Assembly: GCA_021812985.1 (NCBI GenBank)
Contig: JAKAMG010000003.1
Span: forward strand, 1 to 64,000
Source: Bacteroidota bacterium
GTDB taxonomy: Bacteria; Bacteroidota; Ignavibacteria; Kryptoniales; JAKASW01
DNA: 64,000 nt
Direction: 5' to 3'
Part shown: positions 16,817 through 26,802 of the stretch, one piece after another
Position numbering within the stretch: position 1 is the stretch's first letter
Layout of the letters: each line of letters begins with the position of its first letter
Position numbers and translations under genes: made by a program
Notes under the pieces: model-generated
Seen by the model: only the letters and a program-made list of their open reading frames with translations
What the model was told of the DNA's origin: nothing
Database searches by the model: none

Positions 16817-17287
16817 ATGAAAATTAGCGATATACTTCAGGATGAATTTGTATCGACGAAATTACAGGGTAAGACTAAGGAAGAAGTACTTAACTCAGTG
16901 ATTGATTTGCTGAAAGGTTCGAAAAAGATTAAGGACCTGGACAAAGTAAGAGAAGCAATTTTTGAGAGAGAGAAGATCATGTCCACTGGCGTCGGCAAGG
17001 GATTCGCGATACCACACGGCAAGACGGACGCCGTGAGCGATATAGTTGCCGCCTTTGCGGTGACAAGCGAGCCTGTCGATTTTCAGTCTCTCGACGGTGA
17101 GCCAGTCAGGCTCTTGTTCCTCCTTGTCGGCCGTGACAACATGGTTGGCCCGCACATAAAGCTCCTCAGCCGCATTTCGAGACTCATGAACAAAGATGAA
17201 TTCAGAAAGAAGCTACTCACCGCAAAGAGCTCTTCAGAGATAGTGCAGTTCTTCAAGGATGAAGAGATCAGCTATTTCGACATTTGA
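16817..17287 (+). CDS. PTS fructose/nitrogen-type EIIA domain protein
   Basis: The 156-residue protein is a single EIIA domain of the fructose/mannitol family. The phosphorylatable histidine is H67 in GFAIPHGKTDAV, and the late LLSRISRLMNKDEF helix fits the family. No EIIB or EIIC partner is nearby, so a regulatory role as in PtsN is more likely than sugar uptake. That is inference. An AAGGAAG ribosome site precedes the ATG. It starts a tightly packed plus-strand group with the unknown 145-residue protein and lgt. Confidence 0.9.
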   Translation: MKISDILQDEFVSTKLQGKTKEEVLNSVIDLLKGSKKIKDLDKVREAIFEREKIMSTGVGKGFAIPHGKTDAVSDIVAAFAVTSEPVDFQSLDGEPVRLLFLLVGRDNMVGPHIKLLSRISRLMNKDEFRKKLLTAKSSSEIVQFFKDEEISYFDI

Positions 17288-17293
17288 CGCCTG

Positions 17294-17731
17294 ATGGCCA
17301 AAAAGAAACCACCAAAGCTCCACAAAAGCCAGTCGGCCGCAGAATTCAAGCTTCTCGTCGAGCAGTTTTCCGAAGAAATATCTAAGAGATCCGGAACGGC
17401 ATTTTTGTTCCGAACTTCTGAACATTTCCAGAATTTTGTCTACGAGCTGGTTGTCGAGTGGGAGCGCAAAGATCGGAAGATATTCTTCAAGATTCTGGGC
17501 CTGAAGACCCCAATGAAGGACTTTCCACGCCCCGGTCCTGCCTTCTGTAAATGCGAAATAGAAAGTCTCGAACAGGGCGATTATACACTTGTCATCGACA
17601 GGCGAGGAAAGCAGGTCAACGAGTTTAAAGTATCCTTAAGAAACGGCGTAAAACTCCTGCAGTCTCAGAAGCAGGACAGATTCATAGATGTTACCACCGA
17701 CCCGAATGAATGGTCGTACGAAGCTGATTGA
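17294..17731 (+). CDS. Conserved-looking hypothetical protein, 145 residues
   Basis: I do not recognise this family. The protein is soluble, mixed alpha/beta and has no signal peptide or membrane segment. It opens with a basic tail (MAKKKPPKLHKS), then an amphipathic helix, then strands such as AFLFRTSEHF, YELVVEWERKDRKIFFKILG and YTLVIDRRGKQ. A single CKC occurs near residue 85. It sits 6 bp after the EIIA gene and touches lgt, so it is probably cotranscribed. Codon use and reading-frame integrity support a real gene. Confidence 0.75.
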   Translation: MAKKKPPKLHKSQSAAEFKLLVEQFSEEISKRSGTAFLFRTSEHFQNFVYELVVEWERKDRKIFFKILGLKTPMKDFPRPGPAFCKCEIESLEQGDYTLVIDRRGKQVNEFKVSLRNGVKLLQSQKQDRFIDVTTDPNEWSYEAD

Positions 17732-17739
17732 GTGGACAC

Positions 17740-18588
17740 ATGTTAAGTGACTTCCTGAGTAAAACCGTAATGCCCGTCCTATTCAGGATCGGGCCATTGA
17801 ACGTTTACAGCTACGGCCTGATGATGGGTATCGGTTTCCTTGTAGCGAACTATGCGGCAATCAAGGAGTTTGAAAGGAAAGGCCTCGGAGCGAATTTCGC
17901 GAACGAAGTAACGATCCTTGCCGTCGTATTCGGGATTGCAGGTTCCAAGATATTATCGCTGATAGAGAACTGGGGCGACTTCCTCAGAGATCCTATCGGA
18001 ATGGCCTTCTCACCCGGAGGGTTAACATGGTACGGCGGTTTCGTCCTTGCGGCTATTATGATCCTCTGGGCCGCCCGAAGGAAGCATTTCAAGATGCTGA
18101 GCGTCGCGGACGCCCTCGCTCCCGCCCTTATGCTCGGTTACGCCGTCGCTAGACTTGGATGCCATTTCTCCGGAGATGGTGACTACGGCTTGCCGACGAA
18201 CCTTCCCTGGGGAGTAAACTATTCAAATGGCATAGTCCCCCCTTCCATAGCCTTCAGAGGCTTTCCTCAAATAGAGTCTCATTACCCCGGCGGCATCGTG
18301 CCGAACAATACGCTCCTTCACCCTACCCCCATCTATGAATTCTTCGCCGGCGTGGCAATCTTCTTTCTTCTCTGGAGACTCCGTAAGAACCTTAAGCCGG
18401 ATGGAATGTTGTTCATGGTTTACCTCGTGATGGCCGGACTAGAACGACTCCTTGTCGAGTTCATACGGCTAAACCCGAGGCTGCTCTTCGGACTCAGCGA
18501 AGCTCAGCTGGTTTCAGTTGTGCTGATTGCAATCGGGGTTATGGGATTGATTTTCCTCCCGAGGAAAACGGAGTCCGCTAGTCGATGA
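17740..18588 (+). CDS. lgt: Prolipoprotein diacylglyceryl transferase
   Basis: Lgt attaches diacylglycerol from phosphatidylglycerol to the lipobox cysteine of prolipoproteins in the inner membrane. The 282-residue protein has about seven membrane segments, the periplasmic GGLTWYGGF region, the conserved ARLGCHFSGDGDYG segment carrying the essential Arg, and HPTPIYEF. The ATG at 17740 is used; an in-frame TTG at 17728 overlapping the previous stop is an alternative. At least two lipoproteins that would need it (TPR and DUF4292) lie later in this window. Its stop overlaps the next gene by 4 bp. Confidence 0.95.
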   Translation: MLSDFLSKTVMPVLFRIGPLNVYSYGLMMGIGFLVANYAAIKEFERKGLGANFANEVTILAVVFGIAGSKILSLIENWGDFLRDPIGMAFSPGGLTWYGGFVLAAIMILWAARRKHFKMLSVADALAPALMLGYAVARLGCHFSGDGDYGLPTNLPWGVNYSNGIVPPSIAFRGFPQIESHYPGGIVPNNTLLHPTPIYEFFAGVAIFFLLWRLRKNLKPDGMLFMVYLVMAGLERLLVEFIRLNPRLLFGLSEAQLVSVVLIAIGVMGLIFLPRKTESASR

Positions 18589-18827
18589 CGAAGGTTCTCC
18601 TTTACAAGAAAGAAGGATGCCGTCTTTGCGATGAAGCCGAAGGTATTCTCGAGCGGCTGAGGAAGGAGAAAAAGTTCTTCCTCGAAAGGATGACACTTGA
18701 GGAGAACACGGATATATTCGAAAGGTTCGGCAACAAAGTGCCCGTGATCTTCATAAATGGCCGTATCGTTTGCGAATTCAAGCTCGACGAGCAGTTGTTC
18801 CTCAATAAACTCGCCGAGGCCGATTAA
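18585..18827 (+). CDS. Glutaredoxin-like small thiol protein
   Basis: An 80-residue thioredoxin-fold protein with the redox motif CRLC at residues 12-15 (KKEGCRLCDEAEGIL) and the cis-proline region KVPVIFING. It matches the glutaredoxin-like DUF836 family rather than classical CPYC glutaredoxins. A role in cytoplasmic thiol-disulfide exchange is likely, with unknown partner. The ATG overlaps the lgt stop (ATGA), showing coupling. Confidence 0.85.
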   Translation: MTKVLLYKKEGCRLCDEAEGILERLRKEKKFFLERMTLEENTDIFERFGNKVPVIFINGRIVCEFKLDEQLFLNKLAEAD

Positions 18828-18898
18828 CTCGTAGCGGATTTATCCTCACTTCTGGTTAAATTTTCAAATGACGTTTTCAAAGATGAACTGGAGTTTAC

Positions 18899-19681
18899 TT
18901 GTCCGAAGATAAGATTGTTGGTAGAAATGCAGTAGCCGAAGCGCTCAAGAGCGGCGCGAACATATCGAAAATCTATGTCCTGTATTCAGCCCACGGCGGG
19001 AGCCTCAACGAAATCTATTCGCTCGCAAAGAATCAGGGGGTCCCGGTTAGCCGAGTGGATTCTGGACAGTTCGGCGAGCTCACCTCTGGTCTCCGACCTG
19101 GAGAATCTGCGCAAGGAATTGTCGCTGTCGTCAGCAAGATAAAATTCGAAACAATTGAAAGCCTCGCCGAATCTGCGTCAAAGAAGAAGTACCCTTTTAT
19201 ACTGATACTCGACCGTATACAGGACCCGCAGAATTTTGGGGCGATATTGCGCAGCGCCTCTTTCTTCAAAGCAGACGGCGTGGTGATTGCCAAGGAGGAG
19301 CAGGCGCCCTTGAGCGAGACTGTAATTAAGGCATCAGCTGGAGGGGCCTTCCACGTCAAGATCGCGCGCGAGACGAATCTCCAACAGACCATCAGATACC
19401 TGAAAGAAAAGGGGTACTGGATTGCGACAAGCGCCGGAAACGCCCCGCTCCAGATAACAGAATTGGATTTCAAGATGCCCGTTGCCGTCATAATCGGGAA
19501 TGAAGGGAGCGGCGTCAAAAGAATACTACGTGAGAAATCAGATATGACCTTCTCAATCCCGCGCGTCGGCAAGATCGATTCTTTAAACGTTTCCGTCGCG
19601 ACCGGTATAATCTGCTACGAAATTTCCCGCCAGCATTCGCTGGAGTCACCACAAATAGAATCTCAAGGAACAGTGGAATGA
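18899..19681 (+). CDS. rlmB: TrmH-family 23S rRNA 2'-O-methyltransferase (RlmB-like)
   Basis: The 260-residue SPOUT methyltransferase has an N-terminal substrate-binding domain ([11 protein letters not shown]) and the C-terminal knotted SAM domain with motifs [27 protein letters not shown] and [16 protein letters not shown]. Family members methylate G2251 of 23S rRNA (RlmB) or related positions; the RlmB assignment is by similarity. The start is TTG at 18899 with GGAG 7 bases upstream. It overlaps pdxJ by 4 bp. Confidence 0.88.
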   Translation: MSEDKIVGRNAVAEALKSGANISKIYVLYSAHGGSLNEIYSLAKNQGVPVSRVDSGQFGELTSGLRPGESAQGIVAVVSKIKFETIESLAESASKKKYPFILILDRIQDPQNFGAILRSASFFKADGVVIAKEEQAPLSETVIKASAGGAFHVKIARETNLQQTIRYLKEKGYWIATSAGNAPLQITELDFKMPVAVIIGNEGSGVKRILREKSDMTFSIPRVGKIDSLNVSVATGIICYEISRQHSLESPQIESQGTVE

Positions 19682-20400
19682 AACGGCTATCCGTAAATAT
19701 TGATCACGTCGCAACGCTTCGCCAGGCGAGAGGCGAGAACGAACCGGACCCTGTGACAGCGGCTCTCATCGCGGAGCTCGCCGGAGCCGTCGGCATCGTC
19801 AGTCATCTTAGAGAAGACAGAAGGCATATCCAGGATGGTGACGTGTATCTCCTGCGCAAGGTGTTGAAAACGAAGCTTGATCTCGAGATGGCCGCGACGG
19901 ACGAGATAGTGGAGATAGCGCTCGACGTAGTGCCGGACCTCGTGACGCTTGTCCCCGAGCGGCGCGAAGAGCTGACGACAGAGGGCGGACTCGACGTGGT
20001 TTCTCAATTCAAGAGAATGAAAACTGTTACCGAGAAGTTTCACAGTAAGGGCATTCTCGTGAGCCTGTTTATCGCACCGGAAAAGGAACAGATCGCGGCC
20101 GCTAAGAATGCCGGCGCTGATTTCGTCGAGCTCCACACCGGCGAATATGCCAACGCAAAGGGATCCGCCGTCGAGCACCAGCTGGACAGACTAAAGAGGG
20201 CCGCCAGAGATGCGCGCGCTCTCGGCCTCGGGATCAACGCCGGACACGGTTTGAATTACCGCAACCTGAAGCCCGTTGCGAAGATTGAAGAGATAGAGGA
20301 ATTCAGCATCGGTCAGTCCATAATAGCGCATGCCGTCTTCGTAGGCCTGGAACGAGCTGTTAAAGAGATGATAGATATTCTCAGGGAGGCCGGAAATTGA
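19678..20400 (+). CDS. pdxJ: Pyridoxine 5'-phosphate synthase
   Basis: PdxJ condenses 3-amino-2-oxopropyl phosphate with deoxyxylulose 5-phosphate to give pyridoxine 5'-phosphate in the DXP-dependent vitamin B6 pathway. The 240-residue TIM barrel begins [17 protein letters not shown], with the typical [24 protein letters not shown] and [11 protein letters not shown] segments. Length is normal. It overlaps rlmB at its start and the next PLP enzyme at its end (TTGA), so cofactor synthesis and a PLP-dependent enzyme are coexpressed. Confidence 0.97.
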   Translation: MKRLSVNIDHVATLRQARGENEPDPVTAALIAELAGAVGIVSHLREDRRHIQDGDVYLLRKVLKTKLDLEMAATDEIVEIALDVVPDLVTLVPERREELTTEGGLDVVSQFKRMKTVTEKFHSKGILVSLFIAPEKEQIAAAKNAGADFVELHTGEYANAKGSAVEHQLDRLKRAARDARALGLGINAGHGLNYRNLKPVAKIEEIEEFSIGQSIIAHAVFVGLERAVKEMIDILREAGN

Positions 20401-21557
20401 AGTCAAATAAATCAACCGCGGCCATACACGGTAGGAAAGACAAGGCTTACCGCGGGGCCAACTATCCAATTTTCACCAGCACCACTTTCGCGGTGGATAA
20501 GAGCGACGACTACGACAAGTTCATCAGCGACCAGGAAGAGTTTTACATTTATTCCCGCTACTCGAACCCGACAGTAAGAAATGTCGAGGAGAAGATAGCG
20601 GCGCTTGAAAATGCGGAAGACGCGGTTCTCTTCTCGAGCGGCATGGCCGCCATAACCTCCGCCATCCTCGCCTTCGCAAAGAAAGGAGATACCATCGTTG
20701 CCCTCCGGCGCCTCTACGGAATGGCCTACCGATTCCTCCGCGATATCGTCCCTAACTTCGGAATCGACGTCCGCTTCGTGGATGAGGCTGAACTGTATGA
20801 AGCACACAAGTCCTCCCCTCATGCGAGGCTCTACTACTTTGAGACCCCGATTAATCCAACAACAGATTGCATCTCAATCGAAAGGACTGTCAAGTCCGGG
20901 CGGAAGGCGGGTGCCCTAACGATCATGGACAACACTTTCGCCTCGCCCATCAATCAAAATCCCATCGACTTCGGTGTCGACGTTGTCGTCCACAGCGCCA
21001 CAAAGTATATCGGCGGGCACAGTGACATCATGGCCGGCGCGGTGGCTTCATCGAAAGAACTTGTCAGGTCGGTACGCGAGAGCCTCAAGGCATTCGGCGG
21101 ATGCATCAATCCGATTGACGCGTACATGCTTGACCGGAGCCTCAAGACGCTCAAGGTGCGCGTAGATCAGCAGAACAGAAGCGCTCAGAGGCTGGCGGAA
21201 TTTTTCATGCGCCAGAAAAAGGTTTCGCGAGTTTACTATCCGGGGATTCCGTCCCAACGAAGCTACAAGGTGGCAAAGAGACAGATGACTGGCTTCGGCG
21301 GCATGCTGTGCGTTGAGCTTTCAGATCTCAATGCCGCAAAAGTATTCTGCGACAACCTCGAGGTGGGACTCAATGCTACTAGTCTGGGTGGAGTTGAAAC
21401 GCTCGTGAGTATACCCGTGCTCACCAGTCACATCAAGATGAGTCCCGAGGAATTGAAATCCGCGCACGTTTCGGAGGGGATGGTGAGGATCTCCGTCGGG
21501 CTGGAGGATACCGACGATTTAATACACGATTTCAGGAACGCTCTGACTAAAATCTAG
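20397..21557 (+). CDS. Cys/Met metabolism PLP-dependent enzyme (cystathionine synthase/lyase type)
   Basis: The 386-residue fold-type I PLP enzyme has the active-site lysine K203 in [12 protein letters not shown], the PLP-stacking region FSSGMAAI, and YSRYSNPTV near residue 53. These are characteristic of the trans-sulfuration family, which includes cystathionine gamma-synthase, cystathionine gamma-lyase and methionine gamma-lyase. Which reaction it performs cannot be decided from motifs. Start is TTG at 20397 overlapping the pdxJ stop. It ends the plus-strand run and converges on the DUF255 gene. Confidence 0.9.
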   Translation: MKSNKSTAAIHGRKDKAYRGANYPIFTSTTFAVDKSDDYDKFISDQEEFYIYSRYSNPTVRNVEEKIAALENAEDAVLFSSGMAAITSAILAFAKKGDTIVALRRLYGMAYRFLRDIVPNFGIDVRFVDEAELYEAHKSSPHARLYYFETPINPTTDCISIERTVKSGRKAGALTIMDNTFASPINQNPIDFGVDVVVHSATKYIGGHSDIMAGAVASSKELVRSVRESLKAFGGCINPIDAYMLDRSLKTLKVRVDQQNRSAQRLAEFFMRQKKVSRVYYPGIPSQRSYKVAKRQMTGFGGMLCVELSDLNAAKVFCDNLEVGLNATSLGGVETLVSIPVLTSHIKMSPEELKSAHVSEGMVRISVGLEDTDDLIHDFRNALTKI

Positions 21558-21586
21558 ACCGTCCTCCCCGGCGATTTCAGACAAGG

Positions 21587-23428
21587 CTACTTTAATTTCT
21601 CGCGAAGAGCAAGGTGGTACCTCAATGCTCTTCCATAACTTGCCACAAATATCCCTAATTTGGGGACAGCGCCAGCAAAGGCTCGCAAAGTTTTTTCGCC
21701 CGCCTCGAAGTACTCCACGTTCTCAGTGATGGAATAGAGCCTGTCCAGAAACAATGCTGCTCCTGAATTGCCTGACGGCGTAGGAGTGTCGTCGATAGGC
21801 TTTTTCCTGCTTGCCAGCAGTCCCGCCCCTTCCGAATGTGTTGGCCTGTCGAAGAAACCGCCGCGCTGCTTATCCTCGTACTCACTCATCAGAACCTCGG
21901 CGATCTTCTCGGCGGCATCGAGATACGAATCACTCCGTAGCACGTCAAAAAGGTCAAGGAGCGCGATGCCGAAAAACACCTGATCGTCCAGCAGACCTTC
22001 ATATGTGACAGAGCCTCCGCCAAACGCATGAGCCAGCTTGCCCCGAGCGTCCACGAGATTTTCAAGTATGAAGTCAGCAGCCTTTTCAGCGGCTTCAAGA
22101 TACTCCCTACGCTTCAATACAATTGACGCTTCAACCAGCGCGCTGATGGCCAGCCCATTTCTGTCAGTGAGGAGCGTCGTGTCGACAAATGGAGAATTCC
22201 GCCGGTTGCGGGCAATAAGCAACTTTCCCTTCGAGGACTCTATTAGGTCTTCAACCTGCGAGGCGCTCTTCCCGAGTTGATCCGCGATCGCATCCGTTCC
22301 GACCGCAATCCGCAACACGTTCCTGTCAGGAATCTCACGCGTGTCGTTTGGCGTCTCTCTTACATCAAAGTATATAGAAGCCGCTGCGAACTCCTCATCG
22401 TTCAACACCTCCCTAAACTCAGCCTCCGTCCATGTCCAGTAGCTTCCATCGTCGTGCGGACCTACGTCCGCATCCTGGTGGGCGTAAAATGGACCTTGCG
22501 GTGAACGCAGGACGGTCATTATCCAGTCCGCGGCGGCTATAGCCACCGAGCGGTACTTCGAATCTCTGGTCAGCTCGTATCCCTTCAGGTATGCGGAGAG
22601 CATGAGCGAGTTGTCATATAGCATCTTCTCGAAGTGCGGGACGTGCCAGTACCTGTCTACTGAATATCTGTGAAAGCCCCCTCCAACCTGGTCACAGACG
22701 CCTCCTTCTGCAATCCTGTCGAGTGTCATTTTCAGGATTTGCCCGAGCTCATCTGAACCAGATCTCAGCGCTTCATCCGCGACCAAAAGAAGCGCAGTCG
22801 CATTGAAGAACTTGGGAGCCGATCCGAATCCGCCGAACTCGCGATCAGTTTTTTCAACCGCCGCCTTCGTGATCCCACCTATGATTTTCTCTTCAAGTTC
22901 ACCAGGCAGGCTAGTTCTAGATTCAAATTCGTTCAAGTAAGCCACTATCTGATCCGCACTCTTCAGCACGTCTCCCCTGCGATTCACATACGCTTCATGA
23001 ATTTGCGGTAGGAGTGAAAGGAATCCCGGTCGCCCCGCCATGTCATTCTTCGGGAAGTAAGTTCCACCGTAGAAGGCCCTCCCGTCAGGCGTGAGGAACC
23101 CCGTAAGTGGCCATCCTCCCGCGCCGGTGATGGCACCGATCGCCGCCTGATATCTCACGTCGACGTCAGGCATCTGGTCCCGATCCACCTTCACGGGAAC
23201 GAAGCGACTGTTTATCAGCTCCGCCACTGCGGGATCTGAATAGGACTCATTATCCATGACGTGGCACCAATGGCACCAAACCGCGCCTATGTCCAATAGT
23301 ATAGGGCGGTCGAGTTCTTCAGCAAGCTTGAGAACATCTTCGGAAAAGATTTGCCAGTGGACTGGCTGGTGGGCCGCCTCACGAAGATACGGGCTCTCGC
23401 TCCGGGATAAATTGTTCTTCAGTTCCAT
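21587..23428 (-). CDS. Thioredoxin-domain DUF255 protein (YyaL/SPATA20-like)
   Basis: The 613-residue protein combines an N-terminal thioredoxin-like domain, with redox motif WCHWCH at residues 51-56, and a C-terminal alpha/alpha-toroid resembling glycosidases or epimerases. Characteristic segments include GGWPLTGFLTPDG, GTYFPKND, GGFGSAPKF and HVPHFEKMLYDN. The family function is unknown. It is somewhat shorter than typical 650-700-residue members, but motifs run from end to end without a frameshift. It follows the APC permease by 50 bp on the minus strand. Confidence 0.9.
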   Translation of the reverse strand: MELKNNLSRSESPYLREAAHQPVHWQIFSEDVLKLAEELDRPILLDIGAVWCHWCHVMDNESYSDPAVAELINSRFVPVKVDRDQMPDVDVRYQAAIGAITGAGGWPLTGFLTPDGRAFYGGTYFPKNDMAGRPGFLSLLPQIHEAYVNRRGDVLKSADQIVAYLNEFESRTSLPGELEEKIIGGITKAAVEKTDREFGGFGSAPKFFNATALLLVADEALRSGSDELGQILKMTLDRIAEGGVCDQVGGGFHRYSVDRYWHVPHFEKMLYDNSLMLSAYLKGYELTRDSKYRSVAIAAADWIMTVLRSPQGPFYAHQDADVGPHDDGSYWTWTEAEFREVLNDEEFAAASIYFDVRETPNDTREIPDRNVLRIAVGTDAIADQLGKSASQVEDLIESSKGKLLIARNRRNSPFVDTTLLTDRNGLAISALVEASIVLKRREYLEAAEKAADFILENLVDARGKLAHAFGGGSVTYEGLLDDQVFFGIALLDLFDVLRSDSYLDAAEKIAEVLMSEYEDKQRGGFFDRPTHSEGAGLLASRKKPIDDTPTPSGNSGAALFLDRLYSITENVEYFEAGEKTLRAFAGAVPKLGIFVASYGRALRYHLALREKLK

Positions 23429-23478
23429 TTACCATCCATAACAAAAGTCTTAATTATAAAATCCCGGGTAAAGAGCGT

Positions 23479-24864
23479 TCAAGGTGTCGCCGGAGTCCGC
23501 GCCTGCTTTCGCCTGTAATTCCAGAATATCAACATTCCGACAGCCACGAAGCCAAATGCCCCGCCGAGAGCCTTGGCTATGAAGAGGAGCGGGTTCCCTC
23601 CCGCTTCTGGCGGAAACAAAGTGAGGAGAATCGCCGCCACTGTTGTGATGCCCCCGAGTACGCTCGCGCCTATCCTGAAAACTCTTCCGCGGCCATCAGC
23701 AGGTTCCCGCTTGAAAATCCTGAAGGCGGCAAGAAAAATATAGACATAGGGAATAAAGTACACGATTATGGTCGCGTCCACGAGAACAAGATAGGCCTCT
23801 TCTGTACTTGCCCCTATGAAGCTCATCAGAAGAAACACGGTCGCGATCAGTCCCTGAAAAATCAGCGCGATATGCGGTGTCTTCCATTTCGGATGAACCT
23901 TCCCGAACGATTTTGGCAGAAAATTGTCGATCCCGGTGACGAAGAGAATTCTGGCGCTTCCCGCGAGCCAGGCGCCGGCCCCGCCAATCCCGGAAAGTGT
24001 TATGAGAAAGGCACTCAGGTTTGATAAATACGCAAGTCCCGTCTTCGCCTGAAGCGATTGTATCGATTGTACAAGCCCGGTCACCAGATCAACGTTCTTA
24101 GGTGCCAGGCCAATCAGCAGAGAAACCGTTCCGACGAGATAAACTGCGACGATGGCAATGCCTGAGATGTACGTCGCCTTGCGAATCGTGCGCCCGCTGT
24201 CCACGATCTCACCAGACATCACCGCTGCGAGTTCGAGTCCCGCGAGAGCGAAGCACATGCTGGACCAGAAGGAAATGGTACCGTAGTCAAATTTTGTCGG
24301 GAGGATGTTCGTCAGAGTGAAGTGTGTTTCAGATTTGCCGAGGTGGGCGATGATTGCGGCAAGGACTGCTATCACCACTATCGGTCCGAAAGTACCGATG
24401 GCGCCCACGTTTTGAACCCACTTGCCAATCTTCACCCCCACCACGTTGAAGCCAATCGCTATCCATAGTATGACGAGGCTGACAATGGCTATGAAACTCT
24501 TATCTGACGCAAAGCCGGAGGTACCGGGAATAACGAAGGCGGCGATCGCCGCTACTGAAATTAAAAGCGAGGGATAATAGACGAGATTGTTCGCCCAGTA
24601 GCACCACCCCGCCACAAAGCCGTGGAACTCTCCGAACTCTATCTTCGCCCACTCATAAACGCCCCCCTCTACCGGATATTTCTTGTTGAGGTATATGACC
24701 GCAACGGCCTGAGGGAGAAAGAAGAGGACCAGCGCGAGTATCCACAATGATATCGAGCTGGGTCCCGTCGACGCAGCAAGCGAGAGCCATCTGATTCCTA
24801 CGATGGCGACCACATTGAAGAGCACGATATCACGCACCCTTAATTCACGAAGTAGCTCTGTCAT
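23479..24864 (-). CDS. APC-superfamily amino acid permease
   Basis: The 461-residue membrane protein has about 12 transmembrane helices and the start of an APC transporter (RVRDIVLFNVVAIVGIRWL), with a VEGGVYEWAKIEFGEFHGF loop that matches the helix 2-3 region of amino acid permeases. It probably imports or exchanges an amino acid or amine across the inner membrane; substrate is not evident. It lies 57 bp after the ABC exporter on the same strand. No binding-protein or enzyme partner suggests a pathway. Confidence 0.87.
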   Translation of the reverse strand: MTELLRELRVRDIVLFNVVAIVGIRWLSLAASTGPSSISLWILALVLFFLPQAVAVIYLNKKYPVEGGVYEWAKIEFGEFHGFVAGWCYWANNLVYYPSLLISVAAIAAFVIPGTSGFASDKSFIAIVSLVILWIAIGFNVVGVKIGKWVQNVGAIGTFGPIVVIAVLAAIIAHLGKSETHFTLTNILPTKFDYGTISFWSSMCFALAGLELAAVMSGEIVDSGRTIRKATYISGIAIVAVYLVGTVSLLIGLAPKNVDLVTGLVQSIQSLQAKTGLAYLSNLSAFLITLSGIGGAGAWLAGSARILFVTGIDNFLPKSFGKVHPKWKTPHIALIFQGLIATVFLLMSFIGASTEEAYLVLVDATIIVYFIPYVYIFLAAFRIFKREPADGRGRVFRIGASVLGGITTVAAILLTLFPPEAGGNPLLFIAKALGGAFGFVAVGMLIFWNYRRKQARTPATP

Positions 24865-24921
24865 CAGGATTTCATCCCATGTTTTGTGGTAAGTGGGGTC
24901 GCTTAATCGGCGCGACGCCCC

Positions 24922-26802
24922 TTAATCGCTGAACTGCATCTCGTAGAGTCGCTTGTAAATTCCGCCGCGCTGGCGCAGAAGCTCCTGGTGTTTCCCTCGC
25001 TGCACCACCTCGCCGCCGCTCACGACGAGTATACGATCGGCGTTCTTTATTGTCGACAGCCTGTGCGCGATCACTATAGAAGTTCTGTTCTGCATCAGCC
25101 TCTCGATGGCCTCCTGTACCAGCATCTCTGATTCCGAGTCGAGTGCGGAAGTCGCTTCGTCGAATATCATGATGGGCGGATTTTTCAGGAGGGCGCGCGC
25201 TATGGAGATTCTCTGCCGCTGACCGCCTGAAAGCTTTGTCCCGCGCTCGCCGATCACGGTATCGTAGCCGTTCGGCAGCTTCTCGATGAAGTCGTGGGCG
25301 TTTCCTGCCTTGGCCGCCTCGATGACCTTCTCGAGCGGGTAATCAGAAAGCCCGTACGCGATGTTGCTCCTGACGCTGTCGTTGAAAAGTATCGTCTCCT
25401 GAGACACAATGCCTATCAAAGAGCGAAGGGTCCTGGTGCGTGCATGCCTGAGGTCCACCCCGTCGAGGTAAACCGCTCCCTGAGTCGGATCGTAGAATCT
25501 CGGGATCAGGTCGATCAACGTCGATTTACCCCCGCCCGAAGGGCCGACGATCGCCAGTATCTCTCCCTTCCTTACGGAGAAATTAATGTCCTTAAGAACA
25601 TAACCGCCGTCGCTTCCGCCGGACTCGCCGATTCTCGATTGAGGATAACTGAACCACACATTTCGGAACTCTATTACGTCATCGAAGCCCTTCAGCTCGA
25701 CCGCGTTCTCTGGTTCAGGAAGCTTCCCCTCCTCATCGAGCACGTCGAAAATTCTTTTGCCGGCGGCTGCGGATTCCTGTATCCTGTTACTTACTGTAGT
25801 TAGTTCTTTTGCTGGGGGCATTATCTGGAAAATGGCAAAGAGAAACCCCATGAAGGCGCTCGCAGTAAGAGCTCCAGATTGAAGGACCTGCATGCCGCCA
25901 TAGTAGATAATTATTCCGCCTGCGAGGACTGACAGAAACTCGGTGATCGGCGAGGCAAGGTTGCGAATCTGAGTGATCTTGAGAAGTGACCTAAAATAAC
26001 TCTTGGTGTGTTCCTCGAACCGACCTATCTCGAAATCTTCCATGCCAAACGCGCGGACGATCTTCATCCCGCTGATTGTCTCCTGAAGTACGGATGTTAT
26101 GTCCGCCATCTTCCTCTGGGAAATGTCGCTCTCCTTATACAGTCTGATTCCTATGCGGCTGATAATTAATATCGCGAATGGGGTGACGAGGAAGGCAATG
26201 AGTGTCAGCTTCCAGCTGATCGCCACCGCTATTCCGAGGAAGACGATAATCATAAGAGGATCGCGAACCATCGTGACGAAGCTCGCCGAGATGCCGCTGT
26301 TTATCACCGTAACGTCGTTTGTGATTCTAGATATGAGCGTGCCGGTTCTTTCGTTCGTGAAATAGCCTATCGACAGTTCCTGTAGTTTCCGATACAGGTC
26401 GTTCCTGATGTCGCGCATTAGCCCCTGCTCGACGAACGCCATCAGGTACGCCTGAAGGTAGCCGAACACATTTTTCAAGAAGAACGATCCTACGATTATG
26501 GCACAGATTCTGAAGAGTGCCTCGGATTTGGTTCCGCTGAAAACGAAGCTGTTGAACACGTTTGCGGCATTGGCCTTAAGCTGGTCAAAGAATCCGCTTG
26601 ACGGCGTCACCGCGATCGGCTGCGGGATCCCCTGGTTAAAAAGAGTGTCGAGAAGAGGGATCGTTAGGTAGATTGATGCGCCCGAGAAAAGGGAGAAGAA
26701 GATTGTCGAAATTATTGAGCCGGTCAGAAAACGTTTGTAAGGTCTGACGTACCGGAGGAGCCTCAGATATATCCTGAAAGAACTATTTCTTTGATCGGAC
26801 AT
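24922..26802 (-). CDS. MsbA-like ABC exporter (membrane and ATPase domains fused)
   Basis: The 626-residue half-transporter has six membrane helices (residues about 20-345) followed by an ATPase domain. Walker A is GPSGGGKST, the signature is LSGGQRQRISIARA, and Walker B is IMIFDEATSALD, followed by an IAHRLSTI switch histidine. The family exports lipids, including the lipid A core, or drugs. The adjacent WaaE-like glycosyltransferase favours a lipid/LPS role, which is inference. The start overlaps that glycosyltransferase by 20 bp. Confidence 0.92.
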   Translation of the reverse strand: MSDQRNSSFRIYLRLLRYVRPYKRFLTGSIISTIFFSLFSGASIYLTIPLLDTLFNQGIPQPIAVTPSSGFFDQLKANAANVFNSFVFSGTKSEALFRICAIIVGSFFLKNVFGYLQAYLMAFVEQGLMRDIRNDLYRKLQELSIGYFTNERTGTLISRITNDVTVINSGISASFVTMVRDPLMIIVFLGIAVAISWKLTLIAFLVTPFAILIISRIGIRLYKESDISQRKMADITSVLQETISGMKIVRAFGMEDFEIGRFEEHTKSYFRSLLKITQIRNLASPITEFLSVLAGGIIIYYGGMQVLQSGALTASAFMGFLFAIFQIMPPAKELTTVSNRIQESAAAGKRIFDVLDEEGKLPEPENAVELKGFDDVIEFRNVWFSYPQSRIGESGGSDGGYVLKDINFSVRKGEILAIVGPSGGGKSTLIDLIPRFYDPTQGAVYLDGVDLRHARTRTLRSLIGIVSQETILFNDSVRSNIAYGLSDYPLEKVIEAAKAGNAHDFIEKLPNGYDTVIGERGTKLSGGQRQRISIARALLKNPPIMIFDEATSALDSESEMLVQEAIERLMQNRTSIVIAHRLSTIKNADRILVVSGGEVVQRGKHQELLRQRGGIYKRLYEMQFSD

